Shown: positions 53,734 through 63,159, numbered from the stretch's first letter. The stretch is DNA of 64,000 nucleotides from Proteocatella sp041738345 (GCA_041738345.1 JBGSPX010000038.1:39457-103456), one strand, 5' to 3'. The notes: generated by a model from the sequence alone, not told the origin. Numbers and translations: made by a program.

Positions 53734-55590
53734 TTAAGGTTCTTTTGGATACGTATTGTTATCATAACACTTGGAATCAGTACCAAATACAAGTATTGGT
53801 GATACCGATTTTGTTTTTGAGTTTTTCCCTGCTGATGAAATATCATAATCTCTTAATGTAATATTATAGATTGTTGCCCCTTCTGCGACACCAAACATTC
53901 CAATTACTTTTGCATCAGGTGATGTCATGGTTATATTTTTTATTTCAAAACCATTTCCGCAATAGGTTCCTGTAAATGGATGCTCTATAGTTCCTATAGG
54001 CTTCCATTCATCTGTTGACATATTTATATTTTTCGTTTGAATATAATTTTTATCAAGACCATATTTTTCAGTACCTATCAAGCGTAACTGTGTCTCATTT
54101 TCCACCTTATAATATGTTTTCCCAGACAATACAAAAGTATCCATTTTATTTTTATCTTTGGGATTTTTGGTTATTTTAGGATAAACTTTGTTATCTTCTA
54201 ATGTAACATTATCTGGAAATGCACAAATAGAAATATCTAAATCTCTTAATTCGATATTATGAAGCAAAGCATCTTTAGCATATCCAAAAAGTCCTATATT
54301 TTCTTTATTATGACTACTCATAGTTTGACCTTTTATGTAGAAGTCATTTCCATTAAATGTCCCTGTAAATGGTTTATCCTTACTTCCTATAGGTTCCCAT
54401 TCTTTAGAAGATAAAACAATGTCATTAGCCAACATATAAACACCATTCAAAGAGTTGTTATCTTTTCCAATAGAACGAAGTCCTTTTTCGGTGTAAACAT
54501 AATATATTACTTTATCATTTATTTTCCCCATATTTTCAATATCAAGATTCGTATTTTTTTTATAATTTATATTTTCTAAAGCATATGCTCCTGAAAAGAT
54601 AAAGCTACATAAAAGTATTATTGTAGTCATTAATGGTATGATTGAGTTAAATTTGTTTTTTCTTTTAAAGCTCATAATCGCATCCAACCTCTCTTTTAAT
54701 AAATCCACATTTTTAGTAAGTGTAACTGAAGCCAGAGAATTCTCATAAAAATTTCCGACTCTAATTGCCTTAATTAAAGTATTACCATACTCATATATTT
54801 TTTTATCATTGAATTCTTTAATAACTTCCTCATCACAAGATAACTCACAGATTCTATTTATTTCTTTTCCCATTATGTAAACTATAGGATTAAACCAATG
54901 TATGCATATAGTTATTTGTACAAGCCATTTATAAAACATGTCCTTTCTTTTATAATGAACTAATTCATGCAAAATTGTACATTCAAACTCCGAATCAGAA
55001 AGCTTTTCATTGGGTAACATTATACAAGGTTTAAAAAAACCTATAATTAATGGGGAAGAAATTAATTCATTTTTATAAATTGATACGGGTGTTACTATGT
55101 GTTTTTGCTCTAATAATTTGCCTAAGTGTTCCCACTGTTTAATATCAGATATTTCTTCTCGACCGACTTTAATATAATTTACGAAGCTTTGATAGATAGT
55201 TATTTTTCGAATAAATAACATGGCTGCTACTAATAACCATATAAACCAAATATTTTTTAAAATTAGGCTATATATATTTGCTGTATATATTTTATTTGGA
55301 GAATACTCATTATTTTCACTGTAAATGGCTAAATTTAACCTTTCTGATTTATTTTCATCTACAATTTCTGATTGTATCATGGTATTATCATTTATTTCTG
55401 ATATATTTCCCAAAAAATGTATGTCAGGAGTCCAAGGTAAAAGTAGTCTTACAATAACCATAATCCAAATATAATATTGCCATGTTTTACTTACTTTTTC
55501 TTTTAGTACTACTCTCATTATCATAAGTATAAATATTAATATAGTTCCTGAAATTGATAGTGAAAAAATTATATTCATCAGTTTATTCAT
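53734..55590 (-). CDS. BlaR1-type M56 metallopeptidase with GLUG-like repeats
   Basis: The roughly 618-residue protein has N-terminal membrane helices, zinc motif HELVH (about 208-212) in CTILHELVHYKRKDM, and ELSCDEEVIKEF. After a helix near residue 320, the outer part contains two repeats of about 90 residues. Each has a GTFNGNDFYIKG or GTYCGNGFEIKN turn, then an IGLFGYAKDALLHNI or IGMFGVAEGATIYNI unit, like GLUG repeats of surface proteins. This is not a beta-lactam sensor. ATG at 55590 fits GGAG better than the TTG at 55596. The start overlaps the repressor gene by 8 bases. Confidence 0.82.
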   Translation of the reverse strand: MNKLMNIIFSLSISGTILIFILMIMRVVLKEKVSKTWQYYIWIMVIVRLLLPWTPDIHFLGNISEINDNTMIQSEIVDENKSERLNLAIYSENNEYSPNKIYTANIYSLILKNIWFIWLLVAAMLFIRKITIYQSFVNYIKVGREEISDIKQWEHLGKLLEQKHIVTPVSIYKNELISSPLIIGFFKPCIMLPNEKLSDSEFECTILHELVHYKRKDMFYKWLVQITICIHWFNPIVYIMGKEINRICELSCDEEVIKEFNDKKIYEYGNTLIKAIRVGNFYENSLASVTLTKNVDLLKERLDAIMSFKRKNKFNSIIPLMTTIILLCSFIFSGAYALENINYKKNTNLDIENMGKINDKVIYYVYTEKGLRSIGKDNNSLNGVYMLANDIVLSSKEWEPIGSKDKPFTGTFNGNDFYIKGQTMSSHNKENIGLFGYAKDALLHNIELRDLDISICAFPDNVTLEDNKVYPKITKNPKDKNKMDTFVLSGKTYYKVENETQLRLIGTEKYGLDKNYIQTKNINMSTDEWKPIGTIEHPFTGTYCGNGFEIKNITMTSPDAKVIGMFGVAEGATIYNITLRDYDISSAGKNSKTKSVSPILVFGTDSKCYDNNTYPKEP

Positions 55591-55963
55591 CTTCAAATTC
55601 TCCTATCCAGTAGCTTCTCAGTTTTTCATACTCATCTGGAGAAATTAAATTTTTTTGAATCAATGTAGAAATCAAATCTTTTGCATTACCTTCATAGATT
55701 TTATCTAAAAAAGTTTCTGTCTGAGCAGCCCTATATTCTGACTCAGAAACTACAGCTGTATATTTATTACGGCGACCTATTTTATTGGTTTTTAAAAATC
55801 CTTTTTCAATCAACCTTGAAAGTAAAGAAATAATAGTATTTTTTGTAGCCTTAATGCCTTTTTCTTCTAAAGCTTCCACAATATCTACATATAACGATGT
55901 ACCTCCATTTCCCCAAATTACTTTCATAAGTTCTAATTCAAAATCAGATACCTGTTGTGTCAT
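55583..55963 (-). CDS. BlaI/MecI/CopY-family repressor 2
   Basis: The 126-residue protein is a second BlaI-like winged helix: VSDFELELMKVIWGNGGTSL, GIKATKNTIISLLSRLIEKG and KYTAVVSESEYRAAQTETFL. It is only distantly similar to the repressor at 53284, so each probably has its own operator. A strong AAGGAGG precedes the ATG. It is paired by overlap with its M56 peptidase. Confidence 0.88.
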   Translation of the reverse strand: MTQQVSDFELELMKVIWGNGGTSLYVDIVEALEEKGIKATKNTIISLLSRLIEKGFLKTNKIGRRNKYTAVVSESEYRAAQTETFLDKIYEGNAKDLISTLIQKNLISPDEYEKLRSYWIGEFEDE

Positions 55964-55989
55964 ACTTACCTCCTTTCTTTGATTGCATC

Positions 55990-56033
55990 TTGCACTCTAT
56001 TTTTAAGATAACACATTGCACTCTAAGTGTCAA
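55990..56033 (-). promoter_or_regulatory. Promoter and direct-repeat operator of module 2
   Basis: On the minus strand, TTGACA (56033-56028) and TATCTT (56010-56005) are 17 bp apart. TAGAGTGCAA occurs twice in the same direction (56025-56016 and 55999-55990), 26 bp apart, once in the spacer and once downstream of -10. Confidence 0.65.
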
Positions 56034-56064
56034 TATTTCCTAATAATAATATTTTTTTACATAT

Positions 56065-56113
56065 AAATAGACCTTCTATAGGTTAGATTTATTCTAACTA
56101 CAGAGGCCTATTT
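56065..56113 (-). terminator. Terminator of the cytosine operon
   Basis: Read leftward, an outer AAATAG/CTATTT pairing and an inner GTTAGA/TCTAAC stem form a long interrupted hairpin, followed by an AT-rich tract with TTTTTTT on the template side. Confidence 0.55.
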
Positions 56114-56147
56114 ATATTTGTAATATTTTTATTTAATAAGAATATTG

Positions 56148-56672
56148 TTATACTTGGTCTTTATAACCATCTCTAATTACTCTATATTCTCCTGTTTCTG
56201 TGTTTAAATCATAAATACTAAAATTAGTTTTGATATCAAACCCATCATGACGTACTGCCAAATTTATAGAAGCTGAGCCTTCTTCTCCACTTACAATTCT
56301 GTGAAATACACCTGTTGGCCACACCAAAACCGCACCGCCTTCTACAATAAGCTCTCCATTTTTATAAATCTTATTAGGATATACTGTAAAATGCTCTACT
56401 TTTCCATGTTCTTTTGTATATATATCCACTTCCCTCACTCCATGAAGTACGATTAGGTTATCTTCTTGATGCTGATGTAAATACCAAGGTCTTTCCACAC
56501 CTTCTACTGGACCTGGCGAAACCGCACTATGAGTATGCAGTACTCGGTCTATTCCATCAATTTTAGGAACTGCATCCATTGGAAATAAATCAAATACAAC
56601 ACCTTCTGTTTTTCTAAATGGGCTTAATTCAATGATTTTATATAAACCTTTAACTTCTTCAATGATTTTCAT
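56148..56672 (-). CDS. Cupin-like protein, unknown function
   Basis: The 174-residue protein has a cupin-type pattern: WYLHQHQEDNLIVLHGVREV with two spaced histidines and an acidic residue, then a second half with VLVWPTGVFHRIVSG. These are probable metal ligands of a beta-barrel. An earlier HTHSAVSPGPVEG segment is distinctive. ATG at 56672 follows GGAGG. As the last gene of the peptidase E-codB-codA unit, it may process a product of the deaminase, but that is inference from position only. Confidence 0.65.
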   Translation of the reverse strand: MKIIEEVKGLYKIIELSPFRKTEGVVFDLFPMDAVPKIDGIDRVLHTHSAVSPGPVEGVERPWYLHQHQEDNLIVLHGVREVDIYTKEHGKVEHFTVYPNKIYKNGELIVEGGAVLVWPTGVFHRIVSGEEGSASINLAVRHDGFDIKTNFSIYDLNTETGEYRVIRDGYKDQV

Positions 56673-56720
56673 ATGACTTTCCTCCATATATTTTTGTCGT
56701 TCAAAGTTTATTATACCCTA

Positions 56721-57959
56721 TTACAGTATATATAACTCATTTTTTTGAGGAATTGTCTTTGATATTATTTTTCCATTTCTTATTGAATAAAGTACTGCTG
56801 CACGTTTATTTAACACCTTGTAGAAATTATCCGCATCTAAAATTATCATGTTTGCTGGATTTCCAAGCTTTATTCCATAATTTTCTCCAAGATTTAGCGT
56901 TCTTGCCGCATTATGCGTAACTAATTTGTATGAATTTAGAATTTCTTCATACCCCATCATTTGACAAACATGGAGCCCCATATGCACCACATCTTTCATA
57001 TTTCCTGTGCCAAGTGGATACCATGGGTCGAATATATCATCATGTCCAAAAGAAACATTTATACCATCTGCTAAAAGTTCTTTTACTCTAGTTACTCCTC
57101 TTCGCTTTGGATAGCTATCAAATCTTCCCTGCAAATGAGTATTTACTAGGGGATTTGCCACAAAATTTATACCTGACATACGAAGCAATCTAAACAGCTT
57201 ATATGTATAGGCATTATTATATGAATGCATTGCAGTTGTATGACTTGCAGTAGTTTTTTCTCCTATTTTATATTCATAGGCTCTAGTAGCAAGCGTTTCT
57301 AAAAACCTTGATTGTTCATCATCTATTTCGTCACAATGTACATCTATCAGTTTATCGTATTTAGCCGCAAGTTCTACTGCAAAATTAAGACTTTCTACGC
57401 CATATTCTCTTGTAAATTCAAAATGAGGAATAGCTCCTACTACATCTGCTCCAAGTTCTACTGATTTTTTCATAAGTTCTTTTCCATTTGGATATGACAA
57501 AATTCCTTCTTGAGGAAATGCCACAATCTGAATATCTACAATATCTTTAAATTCAGACTTTAATTCTAGAAGTCCTTCCATTGCCACAAGTGATGGGTCT
57601 GTTACATCTACATGAGTTCGTATATACTGCACTCCATTTTGAATTTGAAGTTTAATTGCTTCTGTAGCTCTATTTTTTACATCTGCTTTAGATAATTTAT
57701 CTTTTCGTTTACTCCAACATTCAATTCCCTCAAAGAGCGTTCCACTCATATTCCAAACTGGGTCCCCGGCTGTCATACAAGTATCTAGATGAACATGTGA
57801 TTCTATAAATGGAGGAATAGCGAGGCAATTACTCCCATCAATAACTTCTTCGCCATCTAGTTTCTCTATATTTGCTTCAATTTTTTCAAAAAGACCATTA
57901 CTAATTCTTATATCGACTGGAGTTTCAGAGTTTTCTAAATGTATGTTTTTAATTAGCAT
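56721..57959 (-). CDS. codA: Cytosine deaminase-type amidohydrolase
   Basis: The 412-residue enzyme has the CodA motif set: HVHLD in PPFIESHVHLDT, HCDEIDDEQS, SHTTAMHSY and FGHDDIFDPWYPLGTGNM. The conserved residues bind one metal and the pyrimidine. CodA converts cytosine to uracil, though relatives accept other rings. ATG at 57959 has AAAGGA 8 bases upstream and overlaps the end of codB by 11 bases. Confidence 0.9.
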   Translation of the reverse strand: MLIKNIHLENSETPVDIRISNGLFEKIEANIEKLDGEEVIDGSNCLAIPPFIESHVHLDTCMTAGDPVWNMSGTLFEGIECWSKRKDKLSKADVKNRATEAIKLQIQNGVQYIRTHVDVTDPSLVAMEGLLELKSEFKDIVDIQIVAFPQEGILSYPNGKELMKKSVELGADVVGAIPHFEFTREYGVESLNFAVELAAKYDKLIDVHCDEIDDEQSRFLETLATRAYEYKIGEKTTASHTTAMHSYNNAYTYKLFRLLRMSGINFVANPLVNTHLQGRFDSYPKRRGVTRVKELLADGINVSFGHDDIFDPWYPLGTGNMKDVVHMGLHVCQMMGYEEILNSYKLVTHNAARTLNLGENYGIKLGNPANMIILDADNFYKVLNKRAAVLYSIRNGKIISKTIPQKNELYIL

Positions 57960-59223
57960 TTTCTTTATCCTTTCTTTCCAATGTGCTTTTAGCTTGAATT
58001 CCAAGCTTTGTTAATATTAAATACGAAATAGCCGCAAACATAAGAGAGTTAATCGGAGCTATTCCTTTTAAAAGTATTCCACAACTTGCTCCTATTACTA
58101 CTGCTATAATAGCATTTATATTCATTGATTTATAGATATATGATTTATTTTCATAATTTTTTTTATTTAATATAAAATCTACGATTATTACTGCTCCTAC
58201 TGGAGGTATTATTGAACCTAAAAACGATAACCAGCTTACAAAATTATTATAAAGCCATATTGCAGATATAGTTCCTATAGTTCCACCTATTAAAACCATT
58301 ATTTTGCTATTCTTTTTGGTTATGTTAGAAAGTCCAAGACCTGCGGTATAAAGTGCATTGTTATTTGTAGTCCATATATTGAGTCCTAATACTACAATCG
58401 CAGGAATCATAAGCCCCTGTGCTATAAGGATGTCAAATATATCAGGATTTCCTGTTACAGCTCCTCCTACCGCACCAAATATAAACATAATTGAATTTCC
58501 TAAGAAAAATGCAATTATTGTTGAAACAACTGCTATAGATTTACTTTTTGCAAAACGAGTAAAGTTTGGTGTAGCGGTTCCCCCACTTACAAACGAACCT
58601 ACTGTTATTGATATTGCAGTTGCAAAAGTTATGGGTACAGCAGGCATTTCTTGAAACACATTTGAAAATCCTCCGACTTGTGAAATTCCACTATTTACAG
58701 AAATAATTCCAAGTATAGCAATAAGTGGCACCGCTATAGAGCCAAGTGCTGCTAGCGCTTTTATTCCATAATAGGCTGTAAATGTCATTACAAGTCCAGT
58801 TATAATAAGTAGCATAATAACGTTTATATTAAGCAGTCTCGCTACTGGAATTACAAACATTGCAACCCCAACTCCAAACCAGCCTATCTGAGTAAAGCTA
58901 ATCAGCGCTGATGGAAGATAGGAGCCTTTAATTCCAAATGAATATCTAGCTAATAAATCAAGTGTGAGTCCAGTTTTATTTCCAATATATGCAAGTACTC
59001 CTGTATAAATTCCAAGAAAAGCATTCCCAAATATCATTGCCAAAAAGAAATCCCTCATATTAAGCCCAATTCCAAGCTGACCACCTGCTGACATACTTGG
59101 AGAAAAAAATGTAAACCCAACCATTACTACGAGCATTGCAAAAAAACCGCTTTTACTATTTTCTGGCACTGCCGAAAGCGAGTATTCAGAATCATTAGCT
59201 TTGGAATTAGTATTTTCTTTCAT
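57949..59223 (-). CDS. codB: Cytosine permease-type NCS1 transporter
   Basis: The 424-residue protein has about 12 membrane helices and the NCS1 patterns FFSPSMSAGGQLGIGLNMRDF and LLARYSFGIKGSYLPS near the start, then GTATPNFTRFAKSK. It should bring in the substrate of the adjoining deaminase by ion symport. GGGAGCG precedes the ATG. Start and stop overlap its neighbours on both sides, a tightly coupled operon. Confidence 0.9.
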   Translation of the reverse strand: MKENTNSKANDSEYSLSAVPENSKSGFFAMLVVMVGFTFFSPSMSAGGQLGIGLNMRDFFLAMIFGNAFLGIYTGVLAYIGNKTGLTLDLLARYSFGIKGSYLPSALISFTQIGWFGVGVAMFVIPVARLLNINVIMLLIITGLVMTFTAYYGIKALAALGSIAVPLIAILGIISVNSGISQVGGFSNVFQEMPAVPITFATAISITVGSFVSGGTATPNFTRFAKSKSIAVVSTIIAFFLGNSIMFIFGAVGGAVTGNPDIFDILIAQGLMIPAIVVLGLNIWTTNNNALYTAGLGLSNITKKNSKIMVLIGGTIGTISAIWLYNNFVSWLSFLGSIIPPVGAVIIVDFILNKKNYENKSYIYKSMNINAIIAVVIGASCGILLKGIAPINSLMFAAISYLILTKLGIQAKSTLERKDKENAN

Positions 59224-59837
59224 TATACGCTCCCTTTATTTATATTATTATCTATTACTGTTATTGCCTCAGTATTACTTATTGGCAATAAATTAAGTTT
59301 TGAATCATAGTTATCAATTATTTTTTGTACTATTTTTTCAAATGGATAACAATTGTGATGAGGGACTGGATAAAAATCGATTAATCCTAATGAACTATAT
59401 TCTTGTAAATTTGGAGCTTTCTCTATATTATCCATACCTTTAACATATTCAATATTATTAGATGTAATTATTGATCCTGCTGACTCGCCTATATATACTT
59501 TTCCATTTTGAACTTCAGATATAATTAGCTTGTCAGCACCTGTTCTTTTTAGTTCTTGTAATAAAAAGAAAGTGTTTCCTCCTGTAACATAAATAAAATC
59601 ATTATTTTTAAGTTTATTTTCGATTTCATCTCTACTAGAAGTAGATATTTCCAGTTCGTCTACTATTAAACCTAAATTTTCAAGTTCCTGCTTTCCTTCG
59701 TCTACATAAAACACTACTTCTTCTACAATACTTGCGGTAGGAATAAAGGTTACCCTTTTCCCCTCTAAATCATTCTCGAATTTCTTAAATATGGAAGATA
59801 CATCTGTAAATGATGATGCTAAAAATAATTTTCTCAT
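59223..59837 (-). CDS. Peptidase E-like (S51) protein
   Basis: The 204-residue protein has the S51/dipeptidase E fold: ITFIPTAS-type strand (VTFIPTASIVEEV), FIYVTGGNTFFLLQ, the nucleophile serine in YIGESAGSIITS and a His in YPVPHHNCYPF. Family members cleave Asp-X dipeptides, and some relatives act on cyanophycin fragments. It is the first gene of the codB-codA-cupin operon and overlaps codB by one base. Its role there is not obvious. Confidence 0.82.
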   Translation of the reverse strand: MRKLFLASSFTDVSSIFKKFENDLEGKRVTFIPTASIVEEVVFYVDEGKQELENLGLIVDELEISTSSRDEIENKLKNNDFIYVTGGNTFFLLQELKRTGADKLIISEVQNGKVYIGESAGSIITSNNIEYVKGMDNIEKAPNLQEYSSLGLIDFYPVPHHNCYPFEKIVQKIIDNYDSKLNLLPISNTEAITVIDNNINKGSV

Positions 59838-59878
59838 ATATTCTCTCCTTTAATATTCATTATGATTATAGTATAATA

Positions 59879-59909
59879 TTAAAAGGTTTCATTTCATGAC
59901 ACCTTTTAA
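59879..59909. promoter_or_regulatory. Inverted repeat between the WYL regulator and the cytosine operon
   Basis: TTAAAAGGT (59879-59887) and ACCTTTTAA (59901-59909) are exact reverse complements around 13 bases. It lies in the divergent promoter region, upstream of minus-strand TATAAT-like sequence, and is the likely operator. Confidence 0.6.
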
Positions 59910-59945
59910 AAATTTGCTTACTAAATGATTTTGTGGAGGTACTTT

Positions 59946-60887
59946 TTGAATAAATCAGCACGCTTAAATGATATGATGATATACCTGAATGACAAAAACT
60001 CGTTTAATTTAAAAACTATAATTGAAAAATATAATATATCAAAAAGTACCGCCCTTAGAGATATTCGTTCGTTGGAAGAACTTGGAATGCCTATTTATTC
60101 TGAATCTGGAAGAAATGGTCATTATGGGATACTTCAAAATCGTCTATTATCTCCTATTGTATTTAATATCGATGAAGTATCTGCTCTATATTTTTCAATG
60201 CTTACCCTAAATGCTTATGAAAGTACACCTTTTCATTTAAGTGTAGATAAATTAAAGCAAAAATTCGAAAACTGTCTTTCTGAGGAAAAAATAGAAATGC
60301 TTCGTAAAAGTGAACAAATCTTCAGTTTAGGAGCTATATCTCAAAATAATCACTGTGCATTTTTAAAAAATATATTACAATTTGCTGTCGATGAAATTGT
60401 ATGTAAAATAAAGTATAATAAGGAAGAGACTACAAAGTCTTATATAGTACAATTTTTTAATATTTCCTCAGCTTATGGTCAATGGTATGCTACTGGCTAT
60501 AATTTTGAAACCTCTCGTACGCAAGTTTTTAGATGTGATAAGATTTTAGATATAACTAAAGATAAAACCTATAAATCAAAAACTTTTTATGATTTTTTTA
60601 AACCAGTTGAATCTTTTTATAAACACCCCGATTCAATAAATTTTGAAGTTTCGGTATCAAAAGAAGGCATAGATATATTTCATAAGGAAAATTATCCTTC
60701 AATGAAGCTATTTTCAGAAAACAACCATCATATAATTCGTGGTTTCTATAATAAAGGTGAAGAAGACTTTATTTCAAGTTATTTTCTAAGTTATGGCAAA
60801 AATATATTATCGGTTAAGCCTTTTGAATTAACTGTACTTATTAATAAAAAAATTGAAACTTTAAAATCACATTTTTCGTTAATTTAA
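59946..60887 (+). CDS. YafY-type HTH/WYL-domain regulator
   Basis: The roughly 313-residue protein has an HTH_11-type N-terminus (LNDMMIYLNDKNSFNLKTII and ISKSTALRDIRSLEELGMPI) followed by a WYL-like domain in which GQWYATGYN and TRTQVFRCDKILDI positions are recognisable (seen as SRTQVFRCDKI). WYL domains bind nucleotides or nucleic-acid-derived ligands. TTG at 59946 is the likely start because GGAGG is well placed; an in-frame ATG at 59925 precedes that site. Divergent position makes it the probable regulator of the cytosine operon. Confidence 0.8.
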   Translation: MNKSARLNDMMIYLNDKNSFNLKTIIEKYNISKSTALRDIRSLEELGMPIYSESGRNGHYGILQNRLLSPIVFNIDEVSALYFSMLTLNAYESTPFHLSVDKLKQKFENCLSEEKIEMLRKSEQIFSLGAISQNNHCAFLKNILQFAVDEIVCKIKYNKEETTKSYIVQFFNISSAYGQWYATGYNFETSRTQVFRCDKILDITKDKTYKSKTFYDFFKPVESFYKHPDSINFEVSVSKEGIDIFHKENYPSMKLFSENNHHIIRGFYNKGEEDFISSYFLSYGKNILSVKPFELTVLINKKIETLKSHFSLI

Positions 60888-60909
60888 TTTGTGATACTTT
60901 AAAATAGCT

Positions 60910-60948
60910 AAAAACAGCTTGCATTTAATATTTTGCGAGCTGTTTTTA
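60910..60948. terminator. Bidirectional terminator
   Basis: AAAAACAGCT (60910-60919) and AGCTGTTTTT (60938-60947) form a perfect 10-bp stem between the convergent WYL and DUF4097 genes. Confidence 0.8.
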
Positions 60949-60953
60949 ATTCA

Positions 60954-61763
60954 TTATTTGGTTTCTATATTTATACTTCCTACCCCACTTGATATTTTCA
61001 TACTATAGGGAGCATTATTTTTTCCAAAACTTTCTTCACTTTCGATATCTTTACCATTAAAAACTATCCCTCCAAGACCTTTTTCCAGTTCATAGAAATA
61101 CGCATCTTCTGGAAGTGTAGTTTTTAGTGATATGCTTCCTAAACCACCTTCTACGTCAATATTTCCTTTTATTTCTCCATTTATATCAATATTTCCTACG
61201 CCTGCCTCAACTGTAATATCCTTTGCTTTAATATTTTCAGTCTCAAAATTTCCTACACCACCTTCTATCGTTAGGTTTTGATTTACAATATTATTTAAAT
61301 TACAGTTTCCTACGCCCAAAGTCATATCTATTTCTTCAATAAACAAATCCTCTACTTCCCATGCCCCAACCCCTTGTTCTGTTTTTAGGAGTTTAATTTC
61401 CTTATCTTCTGGGATTGTAATAATAATATTGTTTCCTCCATTATTTTCAAAATGTTTTTTATTCACTTTATCTTCATTAGATTTTTGAATTACTTCTAAG
61501 GTTTTATTATTTACTTTGTAATCAATTGCAATTTTTTCATTCATGTCAATACTTATACTATATGTATCGCCCTGAATAATTTGTACATTAGAAGCTCCTA
61601 TTTCTAGTGACATTTTGTCAAAATCACTAAGTTTTTCATTATCAACAATTTGCCTTTTACCACGTTCATCTGATTTTTCAATATTTTTTTCTGGAGCTAT
61701 ACGTATTCCTAAAAACATAAAAGCTGCGATTAGAAGTATCGCGATTATTCCTAATTTTTTCAT
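60954..61763 (-). CDS. DUF4097-type beta-repeat protein, membrane-anchored
   Basis: The 269-residue protein has one N-terminal membrane segment (IIAILLIAAFMFLGI) with no lipobox. The remainder is beta-helix-like, with repeated GVGN/GLGS units about every 20 residues (GVGNCNLNNI, GVGNFETENI, GVGNIDINGE, GLGSISLKT). This fits the DUF4097/DUF2154 group found in cell-envelope stress operons. It probably sits on the outer face of the membrane. AGGGAG precedes the ATG. Confidence 0.78.
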   Translation of the reverse strand: MKKLGIIAILLIAAFMFLGIRIAPEKNIEKSDERGKRQIVDNEKLSDFDKMSLEIGASNVQIIQGDTYSISIDMNEKIAIDYKVNNKTLEVIQKSNEDKVNKKHFENNGGNNIIITIPEDKEIKLLKTEQGVGAWEVEDLFIEEIDMTLGVGNCNLNNIVNQNLTIEGGVGNFETENIKAKDITVEAGVGNIDINGEIKGNIDVEGGLGSISLKTTLPEDAYFYELEKGLGGIVFNGKDIESEESFGKNNAPYSMKISSGVGSINIETK

Positions 61764-61851
61764 GATATTCTCCCTTTAAATTTATTTACTAGTATTATAT
61801 CTATACTTTCTTAAATACTAACTAATATAAATCTTAAAACTTTCTTAAAAT

Positions 61852-63096
61852 TTATATGAAATATGAGGTTGTTGGAGATACTTTCTTAAATACAATCATT
61901 GCATTATATGTTTTTTCAGGTACAATTGTTTGAGTGTAGAACATTTTCATACTTTTTTGCCATTCAGAAAGTCCTGCATTTAGACAACTCATAGTTTGAG
62001 GTTTTTGTATTATCTGGTTTAAGGTTTTGTTATTTACTACTTTTGCAAAATCAAAGTAATAAAAACTGCTGTTAATGTCATTTAACTTAGCTGTTAAATC
62101 ATTACTATTTTGAACCTCCATAACCGTGTAAGCATCTTTTCCTTCTGAATTAAATGTTGTAATTTCAGCATCTGTACCTATTGTAAAATAAGCCTCTTTA
62201 TATTTTTCAGACAAATATTCGCCCATACACTTATAGCCTGAGGCTGAAAATTTTCCAATGTGTCCATTATGCCCATTTACAAATACTAAACTTTTATCCC
62301 CATGCTCTAAAAACCAATTCACTTTATTAGCCATATTTCTATCTCTTAAATTAGAATATTGAGCAGAAAAACGACGTAATTCTATATTTTCTCTTATCGA
62401 ATTTGCACATTCTCTTGCAATTTCAAACTCAGCTTGACCTACTATCGATATTATTTTTGATTTATTAGCATCTATTTCTAAAATTAAGTTTGTAATATCC
62501 TCATTTGCCTTTACAGCGATGTCTTTCTTTATTAAGTCAATATTTTCATCTGACAATATATTCAGTTTAACTTTGTAGTTATTGCTAAGTTCAGGTATTC
62601 CCTTATCTAGAGTTTTAAATAAATATTCTTTGTTATTGTCAAATCTTTGCATATCCATTCCATAAAAATGAAGTTTTTCACTTTCTTTTGCGCTCTTATT
62701 ATAATCTTTCATCCATTCTATTAAATCTACCATTTCTTTAGTACAATATATGGAAAATCCAATTTCTCTTACCGCTTCTCTTGAAGTACCTGTTCCTCCA
62801 TTAATATATTCATCTACCTTAAGAGCCCCGCCAAAGTCACCTTCTATTATAAATGTACGGCAATTATTGTTTTTTACTAATGCTTTAAATACTTCTAGTT
62901 TCATTTTTTGATATTCGCTTACTCCATGACTAGCTTCTCCAAGGCCTACGATTTTAACATTTTTTGCTACAGTTAAACTGCTTATATCTGTACTTAATGC
63001 TGATTCTCTTGAATTTGCGACACTTATGAATCCTGTGCTAAAACTCATACACAAAACACTGGCTAAAATTACTGATATACATTTTTTAAATTTCAT
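61852..63096 (-). CDS. Secreted erythromycin-esterase-family protein
   Basis: The 414-residue protein begins with a signal peptide (to about residue 28) and has the erythromycin esterase family motifs: GLGEASHGVSEYQKMKLEVF (Glu54, His57), FIIEGDFG, YGMDMQRFD and FVNGHNGHIGKFS. In EreA/EreB the conserved His and Glu residues are catalytic for opening macrolide lactones. Chromosomal relatives often have other or unknown substrates, so resistance should not be assumed. AAAGGAG precedes the ATG. No regulator is adjacent. Confidence 0.82.
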   Translation of the reverse strand: MKFKKCISVILASVLCMSFSTGFISVANSRESALSTDISSLTVAKNVKIVGLGEASHGVSEYQKMKLEVFKALVKNNNCRTFIIEGDFGGALKVDEYINGGTGTSREAVREIGFSIYCTKEMVDLIEWMKDYNKSAKESEKLHFYGMDMQRFDNNKEYLFKTLDKGIPELSNNYKVKLNILSDENIDLIKKDIAVKANEDITNLILEIDANKSKIISIVGQAEFEIARECANSIRENIELRRFSAQYSNLRDRNMANKVNWFLEHGDKSLVFVNGHNGHIGKFSASGYKCMGEYLSEKYKEAYFTIGTDAEITTFNSEGKDAYTVMEVQNSNDLTAKLNDINSSFYYFDFAKVVNNKTLNQIIQKPQTMSCLNAGLSEWQKSMKMFYTQTIVPEKTYNAMIVFKKVSPTTSYFI

Positions 63097-63159
63097 AAAT
63101 TTCTTCTCCTTTCGCTATCAGTGTATGCTTTTTTATGTATTTAGTCAATATGTCAAATT

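Noticed and set aside
51878..55963. Beta-lactam resistance locus
   Set aside because: The BlaR1-type proteins lack a penicillin-binding sensor domain and no beta-lactamase or PBP gene is adjacent.
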